NCBI RefSeq assembly: GCF_003363755.1
Contig: NZ_CP031396.1
Span: forward strand, 6,108,501 to 6,172,500
Reading direction: 5' to 3'
DNA length: 64,000 nt
Source of the DNA: Pseudomonas protegens
Lineage (GTDB): Bacteria > Pseudomonadota > Gammaproteobacteria > Pseudomonadales > Pseudomonadaceae
Part shown: positions 35,701 to 44,623 of the stretch, in pieces
Layout: every line of letters begins with the position of its first letter
How positions within the stretch are numbered: position 1 is the stretch's first letter
The notes under the pieces: model-generated
What the model saw: the letters and a program-made list of their open reading frames with translations, nothing else
What the model was told of the DNA's origin: nothing
Databases searched by the model: none
Made by a program: the position numbers and the translations under genes

Positions 35701-36597
35701 ATGAGCATGGCCTTGCCGCCCCTTGCGGCACTGCGCGCATTTGAAGCCACAGCGCGTCATCTGAGCGTGACCCTGGCGGCCAGGGAGCTGAATGTCACCC
35801 CGGGCGCCGTCAGCTTGCAGGTCAAGGAGCTGGAGTCGGTGCTGGGTCTCGCGCTGTTTTTGCGCCGCCCCCGGCGCTTGATCCTGACCGCGGCCGGTGA
35901 GGAGTACTTCGCGACCTTGCGCACGGCCTTTCGGATGATGCGCGAGGCTACGGCGCAGATGGTCGGGCGTGTGCGTCTGGAGGTATTGGTGCTCAGTTGC
36001 ACGCCGAGTTTCGCCACGCAGTGGCTGGTGCCACGGCTTTCGGGATTCGAAGCGCAGGCACCTGGGGTGGATGTGCGGATCAGCGCCTGCAACCGCCAGG
36101 TGGACCTGGCCCGCGATGGCGTCGATCTGGCGGTGCGCCACGGCTTTGGCCGCTATGAGGGGCTGCTCAGCGAACGCTTGCTCGATGACCAGTTGACCCC
36201 GGTGTGCAGCCCGCAGCTGCTGGGGCAGGACGCCGGCCTGACGGTCGCCGAGCTGGCAGGGCTGCCGTTGTTGCATGATGAGCATCGTCACGACTGGGCG
36301 CTGTGGCTGGCGGCGGCCGGGGCCGGGCAGATCGACGGTGGCCGGGGCCGGGTGTTCGTCGACAGCAATGGCGCCATAGAAGCTGCCAAGGCGGGTCTGG
36401 GGGTTGCCCTGGTGCGCCGCTCGCTGGTCCGCCGGGAACTGGCCGAGGGCTCCCTGCTGGCGCCGCTTGCCCAGGGTGTGGCCAGTGATCTGGCTTACTA
36501 TCTGGTCTATCCGGCAGCGGCCCTGGAGCGACCCAATGTCGCGCTGTTGCGCCAGTGGTTGCTGGCCGAAGCCGGGCGCGGCGAGCCGCTGGCATAG
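35701..36597 (+). CDS. LysR family regulator, GcvA-like
   Basis: Activator of 298 residues. The N-terminal winged HTH (LAALRAFEATARHLSVTLAARELNVTPGAVSLQVKELE) is of the GcvA subgroup. The periplasmic-binding-like effector domain follows (VLVLSCTPSFATQWLVPRL). It is divergent from the EamA exporter gene and probably switches it on when a substrate accumulates (inference). Confidence 0.93.
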   Translation: MSMALPPLAALRAFEATARHLSVTLAARELNVTPGAVSLQVKELESVLGLALFLRRPRRLILTAAGEEYFATLRTAFRMMREATAQMVGRVRLEVLVLSCTPSFATQWLVPRLSGFEAQAPGVDVRISACNRQVDLARDGVDLAVRHGFGRYEGLLSERLLDDQLTPVCSPQLLGQDAGLTVAELAGLPLLHDEHRHDWALWLAAAGAGQIDGGRGRVFVDSNGAIEAAKAGLGVALVRRSLVRRELAEGSLLAPLAQGVASDLAYYLVYPAAALERPNVALLRQWLLAEAGRGEPLA

Positions 36598-36733
36598 TGC
36601 GTTGCGCCTGTACCGCATGACTGGCCAGCAGTGGCAGGCACTTTGCCTTGATCGATAAGGCAATCTGCTGGCCCCGCACTGGCCAAGGTATCGGCAAAAT
36701 CACTTTATTTTCAGGTGGTTAGGTGACCGATAA

Positions 36734-37063
36734 ATGCGCCATGTGTTGATAACGCTGACTTCCTGCGCCCTGCTGGGCGGGGCCGGGATGGCCCAGGCCA
36801 GAGAGCTGCAGGCCAATGACCGTTATGTGTGCAGTTGGGGCGCAGGCACTGCTGCCCGGGCTCAGGAGCTGAAGTTGTCCGGGGTGTCGCTGTACGCGGC
36901 GCGGCAGAAGATCCAGACCTACAAGTTCAGCAAGGGCTGGATGCGCATGATGGCCCTGGGGATCACCGAGCAGACCTACGACAGTGCCTCGCGGATCAGG
37001 CCCGAAGCCTTGCGCAAAAGCTTTTACGACGACTGTGTGCGGTATAAGTTGGCCCGTCGATAA
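36734..37063 (+). CDS. Small secreted protein of unknown function
   Basis: Protein of 109 residues with a signal peptide (MRHVLITLTSCALLGGAGMAQARE). The mature part is basic and contains two cysteines (YVCSWG, YDDCVR) that could form a disulfide. It lies 15 bases before the deaminase gene, likely in the same transcript. I do not recognise the family. Confidence 0.72.
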   Translation: MRHVLITLTSCALLGGAGMAQARELQANDRYVCSWGAGTAARAQELKLSGVSLYAARQKIQTYKFSKGWMRMMALGITEQTYDSASRIRPEALRKSFYDDCVRYKLARR

Positions 37064-37078
37064 TCCACCGAGGCCTTT

Positions 37079-37516
37079 ATGTCCACCCCCGTTTACTTCA
37101 TGCAACAGGCCCTGCTTGCCGGGCGCCAGGCCTTGCCCGGCTGCCTGCCCAACCCGCCTGTGGGCTGTGTGCTGGTCAAGGATCGGCACATCGTCGGCCA
37201 GGGCTTCACCCAGCGCCCGGGCGAGCCTCACGCCGAGGCCATGGCACTCGCCCAGTGGCCCGGCGACTGCAGCGGGCTCACGGCCTACGTCACCCTTGAA
37301 CCCTGTTCCTTCCAGGGCCGCACGCCATCCTGTGCGCGAACCCTGGTGCAACGGGGCGTGGGCCGCGTCGTGGTGGCAATGCTCGACCCCGATTCGCGCA
37401 ACGCCGGTGCCGGTGTGCAGATCCTGCGGCAGGCGGGGATCGAGGTGCAGGTCGGGCTGCTGGCTGAAGAGGCCGCGCAGGACCTGTCGGCTTATCTGCT
37501 GGCGGGCGGGTATTGA
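37079..37516 (+). CDS. RibD-like deaminase-domain protein
   Basis: Zinc-dependent deaminase of 145 residues. HAEAMAL gives the catalytic glutamate and zinc histidine, and EPCSFQGRTPSCA the two zinc cysteines. The layout is that of the RibD N-terminal half, and the reductase domain is missing. Full RibD is normally in the riboflavin operon, so this shorter copy may work in another pathway. It overlaps the next gene by four bases (TTGA). Confidence 0.9.
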   Translation: MSTPVYFMQQALLAGRQALPGCLPNPPVGCVLVKDRHIVGQGFTQRPGEPHAEAMALAQWPGDCSGLTAYVTLEPCSFQGRTPSCARTLVQRGVGRVVVAMLDPDSRNAGAGVQILRQAGIEVQVGLLAEEAAQDLSAYLLAGGY

Positions 37517-38109
37517 GCCCGGCTGAGGTCCGCCCGTTCCAGGAGCCGCAGGAGCAACAGGCGGCCCGGGTCGGGGCGATCATCGCTGCCGATCCGCTGC
37601 GCTGGCAGTTGCTGCAGCAGGTGCAGGCCCTGGGGCTTGACGATTGCTGGATCGGCGCCGGTTTTGTCCGCAATGCGGTGTGGGATCACCTGCACGGCCG
37701 GGCCTGTTCGCCCCTGGACAGCGACGTGGATGTCATCTGGTTCGATCGCCAGCGCTGTTCTGCCGAGCTCGATCGACAACTGGAAGAGCAACTGCGGGCG
37801 AGCCATCCGGGGGTCGACTGGTCGGTGAAGAACCAGGCCCGGATGCACTTGAAGAACGGCGACCGGCCCTACCTGTCCAGCGCCGATGCCATGACCTACT
37901 GGCCGGAAACCGCCACCGCGGTCGCCGTCAGGCTGGGGGCCGAAGGGGCTTGTGAAGTGTGCGCGCCGTTGGGCCTCGATGATCTCTTGCGCTTGTTGAT
38001 TCGGCCGACGACAGGTTTTGTCGAATCCAAGCGCCCGGTCTTCCTGGAACGGCTGCGGTCGAAGAACTGGCAGGGCAAATGGCCGTTGCTCAGGCTGGAG
38101 CAGGGCTGA
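37513..38109 (+). CDS. Nucleotidyltransferase family protein
   Basis: Protein of 198 residues. WIGAGFVRNAVWDHLHG, then SDVDVIWFD, is the nucleotidyltransferase (NTP_transf_6-type) pattern, in which two aspartates bind the metal. The start is TTG 37513, overlapping the deaminase stop (TTGA), so translation is coupled. The substrate of this family is unknown. The pairing with a deaminase suggests a nucleotide-like substrate (inference). Confidence 0.82.
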   Translation: MSPAEVRPFQEPQEQQAARVGAIIAADPLRWQLLQQVQALGLDDCWIGAGFVRNAVWDHLHGRACSPLDSDVDVIWFDRQRCSAELDRQLEEQLRASHPGVDWSVKNQARMHLKNGDRPYLSSADAMTYWPETATAVAVRLGAEGACEVCAPLGLDDLLRLLIRPTTGFVESKRPVFLERLRSKNWQGKWPLLRLEQG

Positions 38110-38330
38110 TCACTCCCGTCGTGCACTGGGTCCTTCCAGGGTGTTGAACCCGGCGGCCCTGGTGGTGAGGAGTAGGCCGCGATTCCCCGGGCAGTGCTTC
38201 TGATCCGTATTTTTCTCGCGTATCTGCGTCTGTTATCAGAACAGCCGAGGTTTGAAAATGGCGCGCCCGTCCGGCCTCCCGGCTGGAAACCGGGCCCGCT
38301 GCACCGCACACCTACTGTTCAGGAGGCCTG

Positions 38331-38414
38331 ATGACTAAGATGGCGTTTTTCTTGTTTGGATTTTTAGCCTTGACCATCGCGATCGGTGCGCTTGCCACTA
38401 TCTCTCCGACCTAG
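38331..38414 (+). CDS. Small membrane peptide (27 residues)
   Basis: A 28-codon frame from ATG 38331, preceded by a full Shine-Dalgarno AGGAGG six bases upstream. The product begins MTKMAFFLFGFLALTIAIG, one hydrophobic helix, and ends ALATISPT. A strong SD on such a short frame, plus near-perfect membrane-helix composition, supports a real single-pass peptide. It would act at the inner membrane; its role is unknown. It is followed by a terminator-like hairpin. Confidence 0.62.
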   Translation: MTKMAFFLFGFLALTIAIGALATISPT

Positions 38415-38458
38415 ACCCCAAGCCGTTTGCAGCACCCGTCGCCAGGTAAGGCGCAAGC

Positions 38459-38485
38459 AGTGGCAGGCCTCTTGAGCCTGCCACT
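38459..38485. terminator. Hairpin between the small peptide and the EamA gene
   Basis: Ten-base perfect stem AGTGGCAGGC (38459-38468) / GCCTGCCACT (38476-38485) with a seven-base loop. It lies between two convergent genes, so it may serve both directions. The T-run is weak. Confidence 0.6.
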
Positions 38486-38495
38486 GTCGTTTCTG

Positions 38496-39392
38496 TCACT
38501 TGGCCCAACGCTTCGCTCCGGCCACGCACAGGATCACTGCCACTGTGACCCCGAGCATGCCCAGGCTGACCTGTTCATGCAGCAGGCCGGCGGCCAGGGC
38601 CAGGCCGAAGAATGGCTGCAACAACTGCAGCTGGCCGACGGCAGCGATCCCGCCTTGAGCCAGGCCGCGGTACCAGAAGACAAACCCGATCAGCATGCTG
38701 AACAGCGAGACGTAGCCCAGGCTGAACCAGGCCGGCAGGCTGATGCCGCTAAAGGAGGCCGGAGCGCTGAACAGGGTCAGGACCGCCATGACCGGCAACG
38801 ACAAAACCAGGGCCCAGGAAATCACCTGCCAGCCTCCCAGGGTCCGGGACAGTTGCGCGCCCTCGGCGTAACCCAAGCCGCACACCAGCACCGCCAGGAG
38901 CATGAGCAAATCGCCCTGGGGCGACGCCGACAGTCCCTGGGACAGGGCATAACCCATTACCAGCAGGCTGCCCAGCACCGAGAACAGCCAGAACACCGGA
39001 CGTGGCCGTTCACCGCCGCGCAATACGCCGAATACCGCGGTGGCCAGGGGTAGCAGGCCGAGAAACACGATGGAGTGAGCCGAGGTCACGTACTGCAGGG
39101 CCAGGGCGGTCAGCAAGGGAAAGCCCAGCACTACGCCCAGGGCGACGATGGTCAGGGGCAGCAATTGCTGCCTGCTGGGGCGTCGTTCCTTGAACAGCAA
39201 CAGGATGCACAGGGCCAGGACCGCAGCGAGGGTGGCGCGGGCAACGGTAAGGAACAGCGGATCGAACTCCAGCACCGCGACCCGGGTCGCCGGTAGTGAG
39301 CCGCTGAAGATCAGTACCCCGATAAAGCCGTTCAGCCAGCCGCCGGCGGTATTTTCCAGCGGGGGGGATTGCAGGTGCGATGTCCGTTGCAT
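38496..39392 (-). CDS. EamA/DMT family exporter
   Basis: Inner-membrane protein of 298 residues with about ten helices. The first EamA repeat opens GFIGVLIFSGSLPATRVAVLEFDPLFLTVARATLAA, and the second includes GLGYAEGAQLSRTLGGWQVISWAL. It is divergent from the MocR-type regulator with 98 bases between. Such MocR/EamA pairs are common, and the regulator usually controls the exporter (family knowledge). Confidence 0.9.
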   Translation of the reverse strand: MQRTSHLQSPPLENTAGGWLNGFIGVLIFSGSLPATRVAVLEFDPLFLTVARATLAAVLALCILLLFKERRPSRQQLLPLTIVALGVVLGFPLLTALALQYVTSAHSIVFLGLLPLATAVFGVLRGGERPRPVFWLFSVLGSLLVMGYALSQGLSASPQGDLLMLLAVLVCGLGYAEGAQLSRTLGGWQVISWALVLSLPVMAVLTLFSAPASFSGISLPAWFSLGYVSLFSMLIGFVFWYRGLAQGGIAAVGQLQLLQPFFGLALAAGLLHEQVSLGMLGVTVAVILCVAGAKRWAK

Positions 39393-39490
39393 TCAACAAG
39401 TGCTCACTACGGTTGGCAGGGGCAGGCCCGGGGTGGGGCTTGCGTCCAGCTCATCCTAGGATTGAAAATCAGCACAATCAAAAAATTGTC

Positions 39491-40840
39491 ATGGATACAG
39501 CGCCAATGGCCCGCGCCCGCTACAAGCAGTTAGTCGATGTGTTCGCCGCCGATATCCGTCGCGGCGTGCTGGCCCCTGGCACCCGCCTGCCCACCCATCG
39601 AGAGCTGGCGGCCAGGGAAGGGCTGGCGTTGGTAACCGCCTCGCGGGTGTATGCCGAGCTGGAAGCCATGGGCTTGATCAGCGGCGAAACCGGGCGTGGC
39701 ACCTTTGTCCGTGAAACCGCGCTACCGCCCGGACAGGGTGTAGATCAGCAGGCCACGGCGGCCGGAACCCTGGACTTGAACTTCAACTACCCGTCCTTGC
39801 CCGGGCAGGCAGAGTTACTGCGCGCAGCCTTGCGTCAGTTGGCGTCCTGCGGCGATCTGGAGGCCCTGCTGCGTTATCAACCCCACGCCGGCCGCAGCCA
39901 TGAGCGGGCCACGGTGGCGCAGCATTTGGCGGGTCGCGGTCTGGCAGTGAAGGGCGAGCAGGTGCTGATTGTCAGTGGGGCCCAGCACGGCCTGGCGACC
40001 ACGGTCATGGCCCTGCTCAAGCCCGGCGACGTGGTGGCCACCGATGCCCTGACCTACCCGGGGTTCAAGGTGGTGGCGGATGCGCACGGATTGGAGTTGC
40101 TGGCCATCCCATTGACGGCAGAAGGTCCGGACCTCGATGCCTTCGAGCGCTTGTGCCAGCGTCGGCGGGTAAGGGCGGTGTACGCCATGCCGACTTTGCA
40201 CAACCCCATGGGCTGGGTGCTTGACCTGGCCTGGCGCCAGCGTCTGGTGGCCCTGGCCCGCCAGCATGGGTTGCTGATCATTGAGGACGCGGCCTACGCC
40301 TATCTGGCGGACGATCCACCTGCACCCCTGGCGGCCCTGGCCCCGGAAAGCACGGTGTACATCTCGGGTTTTTCCAAGAGTGTGGCCGCCGGGCTGCGGG
40401 TCGGCTACGTGGTGACCTCCGCAGACCGAGCGCCCTTGCTCGAACGCGCGATCCGCGCCACCACCTGGAACACCCCCGGGGTGATGACCGCCATGGCCTG
40501 TGCCTGGATCGAGGACGGCACCGTGGCGCGCCTGGAGCAGGAAAAACGTCAGGACGCCCAGGCCCGTCAGCATCTGGCTCGGGAGCTGTTGGCAGGGCTG
40601 GAGCATATCGGCCACCCCAACTCGTACTTCCTCTGGCTGCCTTTGCCCGAGGAAGTACGCGCCGATCAGGTGGCCATGGCGTTGCTGCGCGAGAACGTCT
40701 CGGTGTCTACCGCCGAGCCCTTTGTCTGCGCCGGGCCGGTGCCCCACGCCATTCGCCTGGCCCTGGGCTCGGTGGACCTGGCCGATTTGCCCGAGGCGCT
40801 GGCCAAGGTCCGGCAAGTGATCGCCCGTTACGCGTTCTGA
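39491..40840 (+). CDS. MocR/PdxR-type PLP-dependent transcriptional regulator
   Basis: Protein of 449 residues. The GntR-type winged helix (LVDVFAADIRRGVLAPGTRLPTHRELAAREGLALVTASRVYAELEAMGL) is fused to a fold-type I aminotransferase domain. PLP lysine is in SGFSKSVAAGLRVGYV (near residue 300), with a DAAYAYLADD aspartate. The aminotransferase part senses PLP or an amino-acid aldimine rather than catalysing transamination. The start ATG 39491 is in the divergent region with the EamA gene. Confidence 0.92.
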   Translation: MDTAPMARARYKQLVDVFAADIRRGVLAPGTRLPTHRELAAREGLALVTASRVYAELEAMGLISGETGRGTFVRETALPPGQGVDQQATAAGTLDLNFNYPSLPGQAELLRAALRQLASCGDLEALLRYQPHAGRSHERATVAQHLAGRGLAVKGEQVLIVSGAQHGLATTVMALLKPGDVVATDALTYPGFKVVADAHGLELLAIPLTAEGPDLDAFERLCQRRRVRAVYAMPTLHNPMGWVLDLAWRQRLVALARQHGLLIIEDAAYAYLADDPPAPLAALAPESTVYISGFSKSVAAGLRVGYVVTSADRAPLLERAIRATTWNTPGVMTAMACAWIEDGTVARLEQEKRQDAQARQHLARELLAGLEHIGHPNSYFLWLPLPEEVRADQVAMALLRENVSVSTAEPFVCAGPVPHAIRLALGSVDLADLPEALAKVRQVIARYAF

Positions 40841-40886
40841 AGCGGCACGTTCGACGCTTCGAACGTGCCGCTGACAACTGCTTTTT
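40841..40886. terminator. Strong hairpin terminator between convergent genes
   Basis: Perfect 14-base stem AGCGGCACGTTCGA (40841-40854) / TCGAACGTGCCGCT (40859-40872), four-base loop, starting directly after the MocR stop. A TTTTTT run follows at 40881-40886. On the other strand it lies after the chemoreceptor stop, so it probably stops both transcripts. Confidence 0.85.
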
Positions 40887-42514
40887 TAGAGCTTGAACTG
40901 GGTCACCAGCCCGTTCAGGTCCACCGCCAGCCGCGACAGTTCCTGGCTGGCGGCGTTGCTCTGGTTGGCCCCGGCCGAGGTCTGGGTCGACAGGTCGCGG
41001 ATGTTGATCAGGTTGCGATCCACTTCCCGGGCGACCTGGGCCTGTTCTTCGCTGGCGCTGGCGATCACCAGGTTGCGCTCGTTGATCATGGTGATGGCCT
41101 GGGTGATCTGGTCCAGGGCCAGCCCCGAGGCGCGGGCCGCCTCCAGGGTCAGGTGTGCCCGCTCGTTGCTGTTACGCATGGCGCTGACCGCACCTTCGGT
41201 GCCTTCTTCGATGGTGTTGATCATGCTTTCGATTTCCTGGGTCGACTGCTGGGTGCGATGGGCCAGGGCCCGCACTTCGTCGGCGACTACGGCAAACCCC
41301 CGTCCGGCATCCCCGGCCCGGGCCGCTTCGATGGCCGCATTCAGGGCCAGCAGGTTGGTCTGTTCGGCAATCGAGCGGATCACTTCCAGCACCTGGCCGA
41401 TATTGCGCACGTCCACTGCCAGGTGCTCGACCTGTTCGCAGGTCTGGGTCACGTCTGCCGCCAGTTGGCCGATGGAGTCCACGGTGTGTTGCACCTGCTC
41501 GCGGCCGTGGTGGGCGGTGCGGTCGGTTTCCTGGGAGGCCTCGGAGGTGCTCACCGCATTGCGCGCTACTTCCTCCACGGCGGCGGTCATCTCGTTGACT
41601 GCCGTGGCAGCCTGCTCCACTTCATTGCTTTGCTGGTGCAGGGTTTGACTGGAGTGTTCGGTGACCGCATGCAGTTCCTCGGCGGCGGAGGCCAGTTGGT
41701 TGGAGGAATCGGCGATCCGCTGCAGGGTGCCCCGCAGGCTGGCCTGCATGGTTTGCAGGGCTTGCAGCAGGCGTGCCGGTTCGTCCTTGCCGCTGACCGT
41801 GATGCTCTGGCCGAGGTCGCCGCTGGCGATGGTTTCCGCCACGGCCACGGCCTGGCCCAGTGGGCGCACGATGCTGCGGGTCAGCAGCAGGGCGAGGGCG
41901 ATGGTCAGGGCCACCACGATCAGCATGATCAGCACGACCATGGCAATGGCGCCCTGGAACACCTCACTGCTCAGCTGCGCGGCGGCGACGCCACCCCGAG
42001 TGTTGGTGTCGATGATGTCCAGCAGCTCCTTGAGCATGGCGTCGGCCTGGGTCAGGAACGAACCGCCGTCGACGACATCGATGGCCGCTTCCTTGTGCCC
42101 CTGGCGCACCAGTTCCACCACCCGGTGCTGATCCTTGATGTAGGCCGCCTTGGCGCTGAGAAAGCGTTCATAGGCCGAGCGCTCCTCGGCCTCGGTGATC
42201 AGTTTCTCGTAAACGCCTTGCTGGCGATTGAGTTGCTCGTCGAGTTCGCCGACGCGCTTGAGCAGGGCCTTTACATCGTCGTGGTCACGGACCACCAGCA
42301 TGCGCAGGGTGATGGTACGGATCTGGGTGCTGGTCAGGGCCAGGGCGTTGGCGGCGACAATCGATGGCTGCCAGTTCTGGTCGACCTCAAGGGATTGCTG
42401 GTTCATGCGCCGCATTTCCAGCAACGAGAAGCCCCCCAGGCCCAGTGCCAGCAGGGCGATCAGGGCGAAGCTGAACCCTGCGCGGCGGGAAATATTCATC
42501 GTTCTCAAGAGCAT
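40886..42514 (-). CDS. Methyl-accepting chemotaxis protein
   Basis: Chemoreceptor of 542 residues. A first membrane helix (AGFSFALIALLALGLGGFSLL) precedes a four-helix-bundle (4HB_MCP-like) periplasmic sensor of about 160 residues; the second helix is MVVLIMLIVVALTIALALLLT, then a HAMP domain and the highly conserved signalling tip EVIRSIAEQTNLLALNAAIEAARAGD...GRGFAVVADEVRALA. AAGGA precedes ATG 42514. The frame is open upstream, but that part is not coding. The ligand is unknown. Confidence 0.93.
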   Translation of the reverse strand: MLLRTMNISRRAGFSFALIALLALGLGGFSLLEMRRMNQQSLEVDQNWQPSIVAANALALTSTQIRTITLRMLVVRDHDDVKALLKRVGELDEQLNRQQGVYEKLITEAEERSAYERFLSAKAAYIKDQHRVVELVRQGHKEAAIDVVDGGSFLTQADAMLKELLDIIDTNTRGGVAAAQLSSEVFQGAIAMVVLIMLIVVALTIALALLLTRSIVRPLGQAVAVAETIASGDLGQSITVSGKDEPARLLQALQTMQASLRGTLQRIADSSNQLASAAEELHAVTEHSSQTLHQQSNEVEQAATAVNEMTAAVEEVARNAVSTSEASQETDRTAHHGREQVQHTVDSIGQLAADVTQTCEQVEHLAVDVRNIGQVLEVIRSIAEQTNLLALNAAIEAARAGDAGRGFAVVADEVRALAHRTQQSTQEIESMINTIEEGTEGAVSAMRNSNERAHLTLEAARASGLALDQITQAITMINERNLVIASASEEQAQVAREVDRNLINIRDLSTQTSAGANQSNAASQELSRLAVDLNGLVTQFKL

Positions 42515-42664
42515 GACTGTGTTCCTTGTGGCGGCAAAAAGTACAACCGGCGAAGCGAGTCGCGGTTTGCATCTGTGCGGTGCGCTGTGGAGCGAGGCTT
42601 CACGGCACCGTCGGTTTTTGCACACAAGGTCGGCGGTAGGCGCATCTGATCGGCGCCTTAGCCA

Positions 42665-42709
42665 GGGTTTTCCAGGGGGGACAGGAGGCACGGCCGGCCT
42701 GGAAAACCC
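42665..42709. terminator. Inverted repeat between the chemoreceptor and the alpha/beta hydrolase
   Basis: Perfect 12-base arms GGGTTTTCCAGG (42665-42676) and CCTGGAAAACCC (42698-42709) separated by 21 bases, in the gap between the hydrolase stop and the chemoreceptor start. It may terminate or stabilise the hydrolase transcript. There is no T-run beyond the stem itself. Confidence 0.5.
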
Positions 42710-42759
42710 GCCGATGATATCACGATGACATCTATTTGCGGGCGCCTGGCCCGCAGCTT

Positions 42760-43641
42760 TCAATGGGCTTCGGTGTGCAGGAAGCCTGCGATGGAGCGGG
42801 CACTGGTCACTGGGTCGACTTGCATGAAACAGTGCTGGCCGTCGATCACCTGGGTGCTCAGGTGCCGGTTGAGGGCGGCCCAGCGTTTGATCGAGCGGGC
42901 GACGTAGGGGTAGCTGTCGCGCCCGTGGATCACCAGGGTCGGGGTCTGCACCCGGCGCAGGGATCGCCACAGGCGCCGCGGGAAGCTGCTGAAAATGTCC
43001 ACCTCGCGCTCAGGGGAGCATTTGAGCGCTACGCCTTGACCGTCGTCTTTCAGACCGTGCTCGACATAGGCGTTCAGGGCCTCGTCGCTCCAGCCCTTGA
43101 AGATCCCCCGGTTGGCCAGGGCGGCCTTGGCCGAGGCGCGGTCCGGCCAATGCTGGCGGCGGGCAGCGGCCTTGCGAGCCAGGGTATGGCGACGGTTGAG
43201 GCCCAGGGCCGAGAGCAGCCTCAGGGAGCTGATCATCGACGGGCTGAAAATCACCGGGTCGAGCATCACTGCCTTGGCAAACAGCTGGGGGCGTTCGGCC
43301 ACGATCAGACTGGTGAGCACGCCGCCAAAGCTGTGGCCGACGGCGTAGCGGGGCACGTCACCGTAGGCCTTGAGCCCGGCCTCGAAGGCTTCGGCCGCCA
43401 GTTCTGCGGTGCGATTCCAACCCACAAACGGGCCGCCATGATCGCTATCGCCATGGCCCTGGACGTCGCTGAGCCACAGGTCGAAGGATTCGGCCAGCAA
43501 GGCCAGCAGCGGACGATAGGCCATGGAGCAGAAGCCGTTGCCGTGGAGGAAGTGCAGCAACGGTTTGCCCGAAGGTTCGGAGCGCAGGCCGCGCAGGGTG
43601 AAGCCTTCGGGGCAGGGGTAGGACCAGGGGAGCAACTGCAT
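42760..43641 (-). CDS. Alpha/beta hydrolase
   Basis: Protein of 293 residues. The oxyanion region is HFLHGNGFCSMAY, and the nucleophile elbow is GHSFGG (serine about residue 104), with the catalytic aspartate in VIHGRDSYPY and histidine in IDGQHCFMQVDP. The substrate is unknown. The start is set at ATG 43641; an upstream GTG-type extension is possible. It follows the AlkB gene by 87 bases on the same strand. Confidence 0.88.
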   Translation of the reverse strand: MQLLPWSYPCPEGFTLRGLRSEPSGKPLLHFLHGNGFCSMAYRPLLALLAESFDLWLSDVQGHGDSDHGGPFVGWNRTAELAAEAFEAGLKAYGDVPRYAVGHSFGGVLTSLIVAERPQLFAKAVMLDPVIFSPSMISSLRLLSALGLNRRHTLARKAAARRQHWPDRASAKAALANRGIFKGWSDEALNAYVEHGLKDDGQGVALKCSPEREVDIFSSFPRRLWRSLRRVQTPTLVIHGRDSYPYVARSIKRWAALNRHLSTQVIDGQHCFMQVDPVTSARSIAGFLHTEAH

Positions 43642-43728
43642 GGGGCCTCTATTCGAGCGGTGATCACAGCCGGGCATTGTCGATGGCGCGGCCCTTGAGT
43701 CAAGGGCCGATCCTGACCGAGTCCAGCA

Positions 43729-44250
43729 CTACGCGGTCTTGAGCTGGCGAAACGACAGGCTGATGCGTTCACCGGCATTCGGGGCCTTGGGGATCGCGTG
43801 CAGCCAGTGTTTCTGCAGTTCGTCCGACATGTGCAGCAGCGAGCCGCTGGCCAGGCTGTAGTCGAAGGTGGCGCCGCTTTCCTTGTGGCGAAAGACCATG
43901 GCCCGGGCGTGACCCAGGGAGACGATCACCACCCCGGTGCCTTCCACCAGTTGCTCGTTGGCATCGGAGTGGAAGCCCATGGAGGATTGGCCGTCCGGAT
44001 AGAAGTTGAGCAGGCAGTTGTTGGGGCGAAAGCCCAGCAACTGCTCGATCGGCCCGCACAGCTGCTCCAGCGCCTGGGGCATCGGCACCGCCGGGTAGGT
44101 GATCTGCGAGTAGTCGTAGGGCGCGCCGAAGCTGGCGGTCTTGCGGGCACGCATGCGCTCGTCCCATTGCACGCCCTGCTTGAGGTGGTTGAACAACCGC
44201 TGCGGGTCGGCGATGAAGTCGGGGAAAAAGTCGATCTCGGGTGGATTCAT
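43729..44250 (-). CDS. AlkB-like 2-oxoglutarate/Fe(II) dioxygenase
   Basis: Protein of 173 residues with the HxD...H iron triad (H94, D96, H151) and the 2-oxoglutarate arginines near the C-terminus (ERISLSFRQL). LNFYPDGQSSMGFHSDAN is a clear AlkB-type nucleotide-repair signature (as in eukaryotic ALKBH2/3 and bacterial AlkB-like proteins). It removes alkyl groups from DNA or RNA bases. No ada or aidB gene is adjacent. Confidence 0.92.
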   Translation of the reverse strand: MNPPEIDFFPDFIADPQRLFNHLKQGVQWDERMRARKTASFGAPYDYSQITYPAVPMPQALEQLCGPIEQLLGFRPNNCLLNFYPDGQSSMGFHSDANEQLVEGTGVVIVSLGHARAMVFRHKESGATFDYSLASGSLLHMSDELQKHWLHAIPKAPNAGERISLSFRQLKTA

Positions 44251-44305
44251 AAAAGCGCTGCCTGTGGGGGAAGGAGGGCCATTGCCAGAGGGCAGGGCCC
44301 GGTCC

Positions 44306-44623
44306 TTATCGGTCCGTGATGTGTGCCTGGAGGGTGCCGCCTGCCACCGACTGGATGAAGTGCGCGGCCCTGGCGCCCAGGTCCGCCGCAGAAGCGCGGA
44401 TCAGCAAGACCAGGGGCTCCCGGGACAGCGGGTCGATGTCCAGGCGTTGCTCGGGGGAGGCGCGCAGTATCAGGGTCAACTCGGTCCACTGCTCGTCGTC
44501 GGGGGTTCTGCTGTCGCCATCGGAGTCCACATTGCAACCGGCGCCCCACAGGTGTTCGGCGACTCGGTAGAAGGCCGGGCGTGGTCCGGGATGATGGAGA
44601 AGCAGGGAGGGCGCTGAAGGCAT
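44306..44623 (-). CDS. Hypothetical protein, 105 residues
   Basis: Starts MPSAPSLLLHHPGPRPAFYRVAEHLWGAGCNVDSDGDSR from ATG 44623. No signal peptide, membrane segment or known motif. It is 55 bases upstream of the AlkB gene in the same direction, so co-transcription is likely. A TTG 39 bases farther upstream is a possible alternative start. Confidence 0.62.
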   Translation of the reverse strand: MPSAPSLLLHHPGPRPAFYRVAEHLWGAGCNVDSDGDSRTPDDEQWTELTLILRASPEQRLDIDPLSREPLVLLIRASAADLGARAAHFIQSVAGGTLQAHITDR

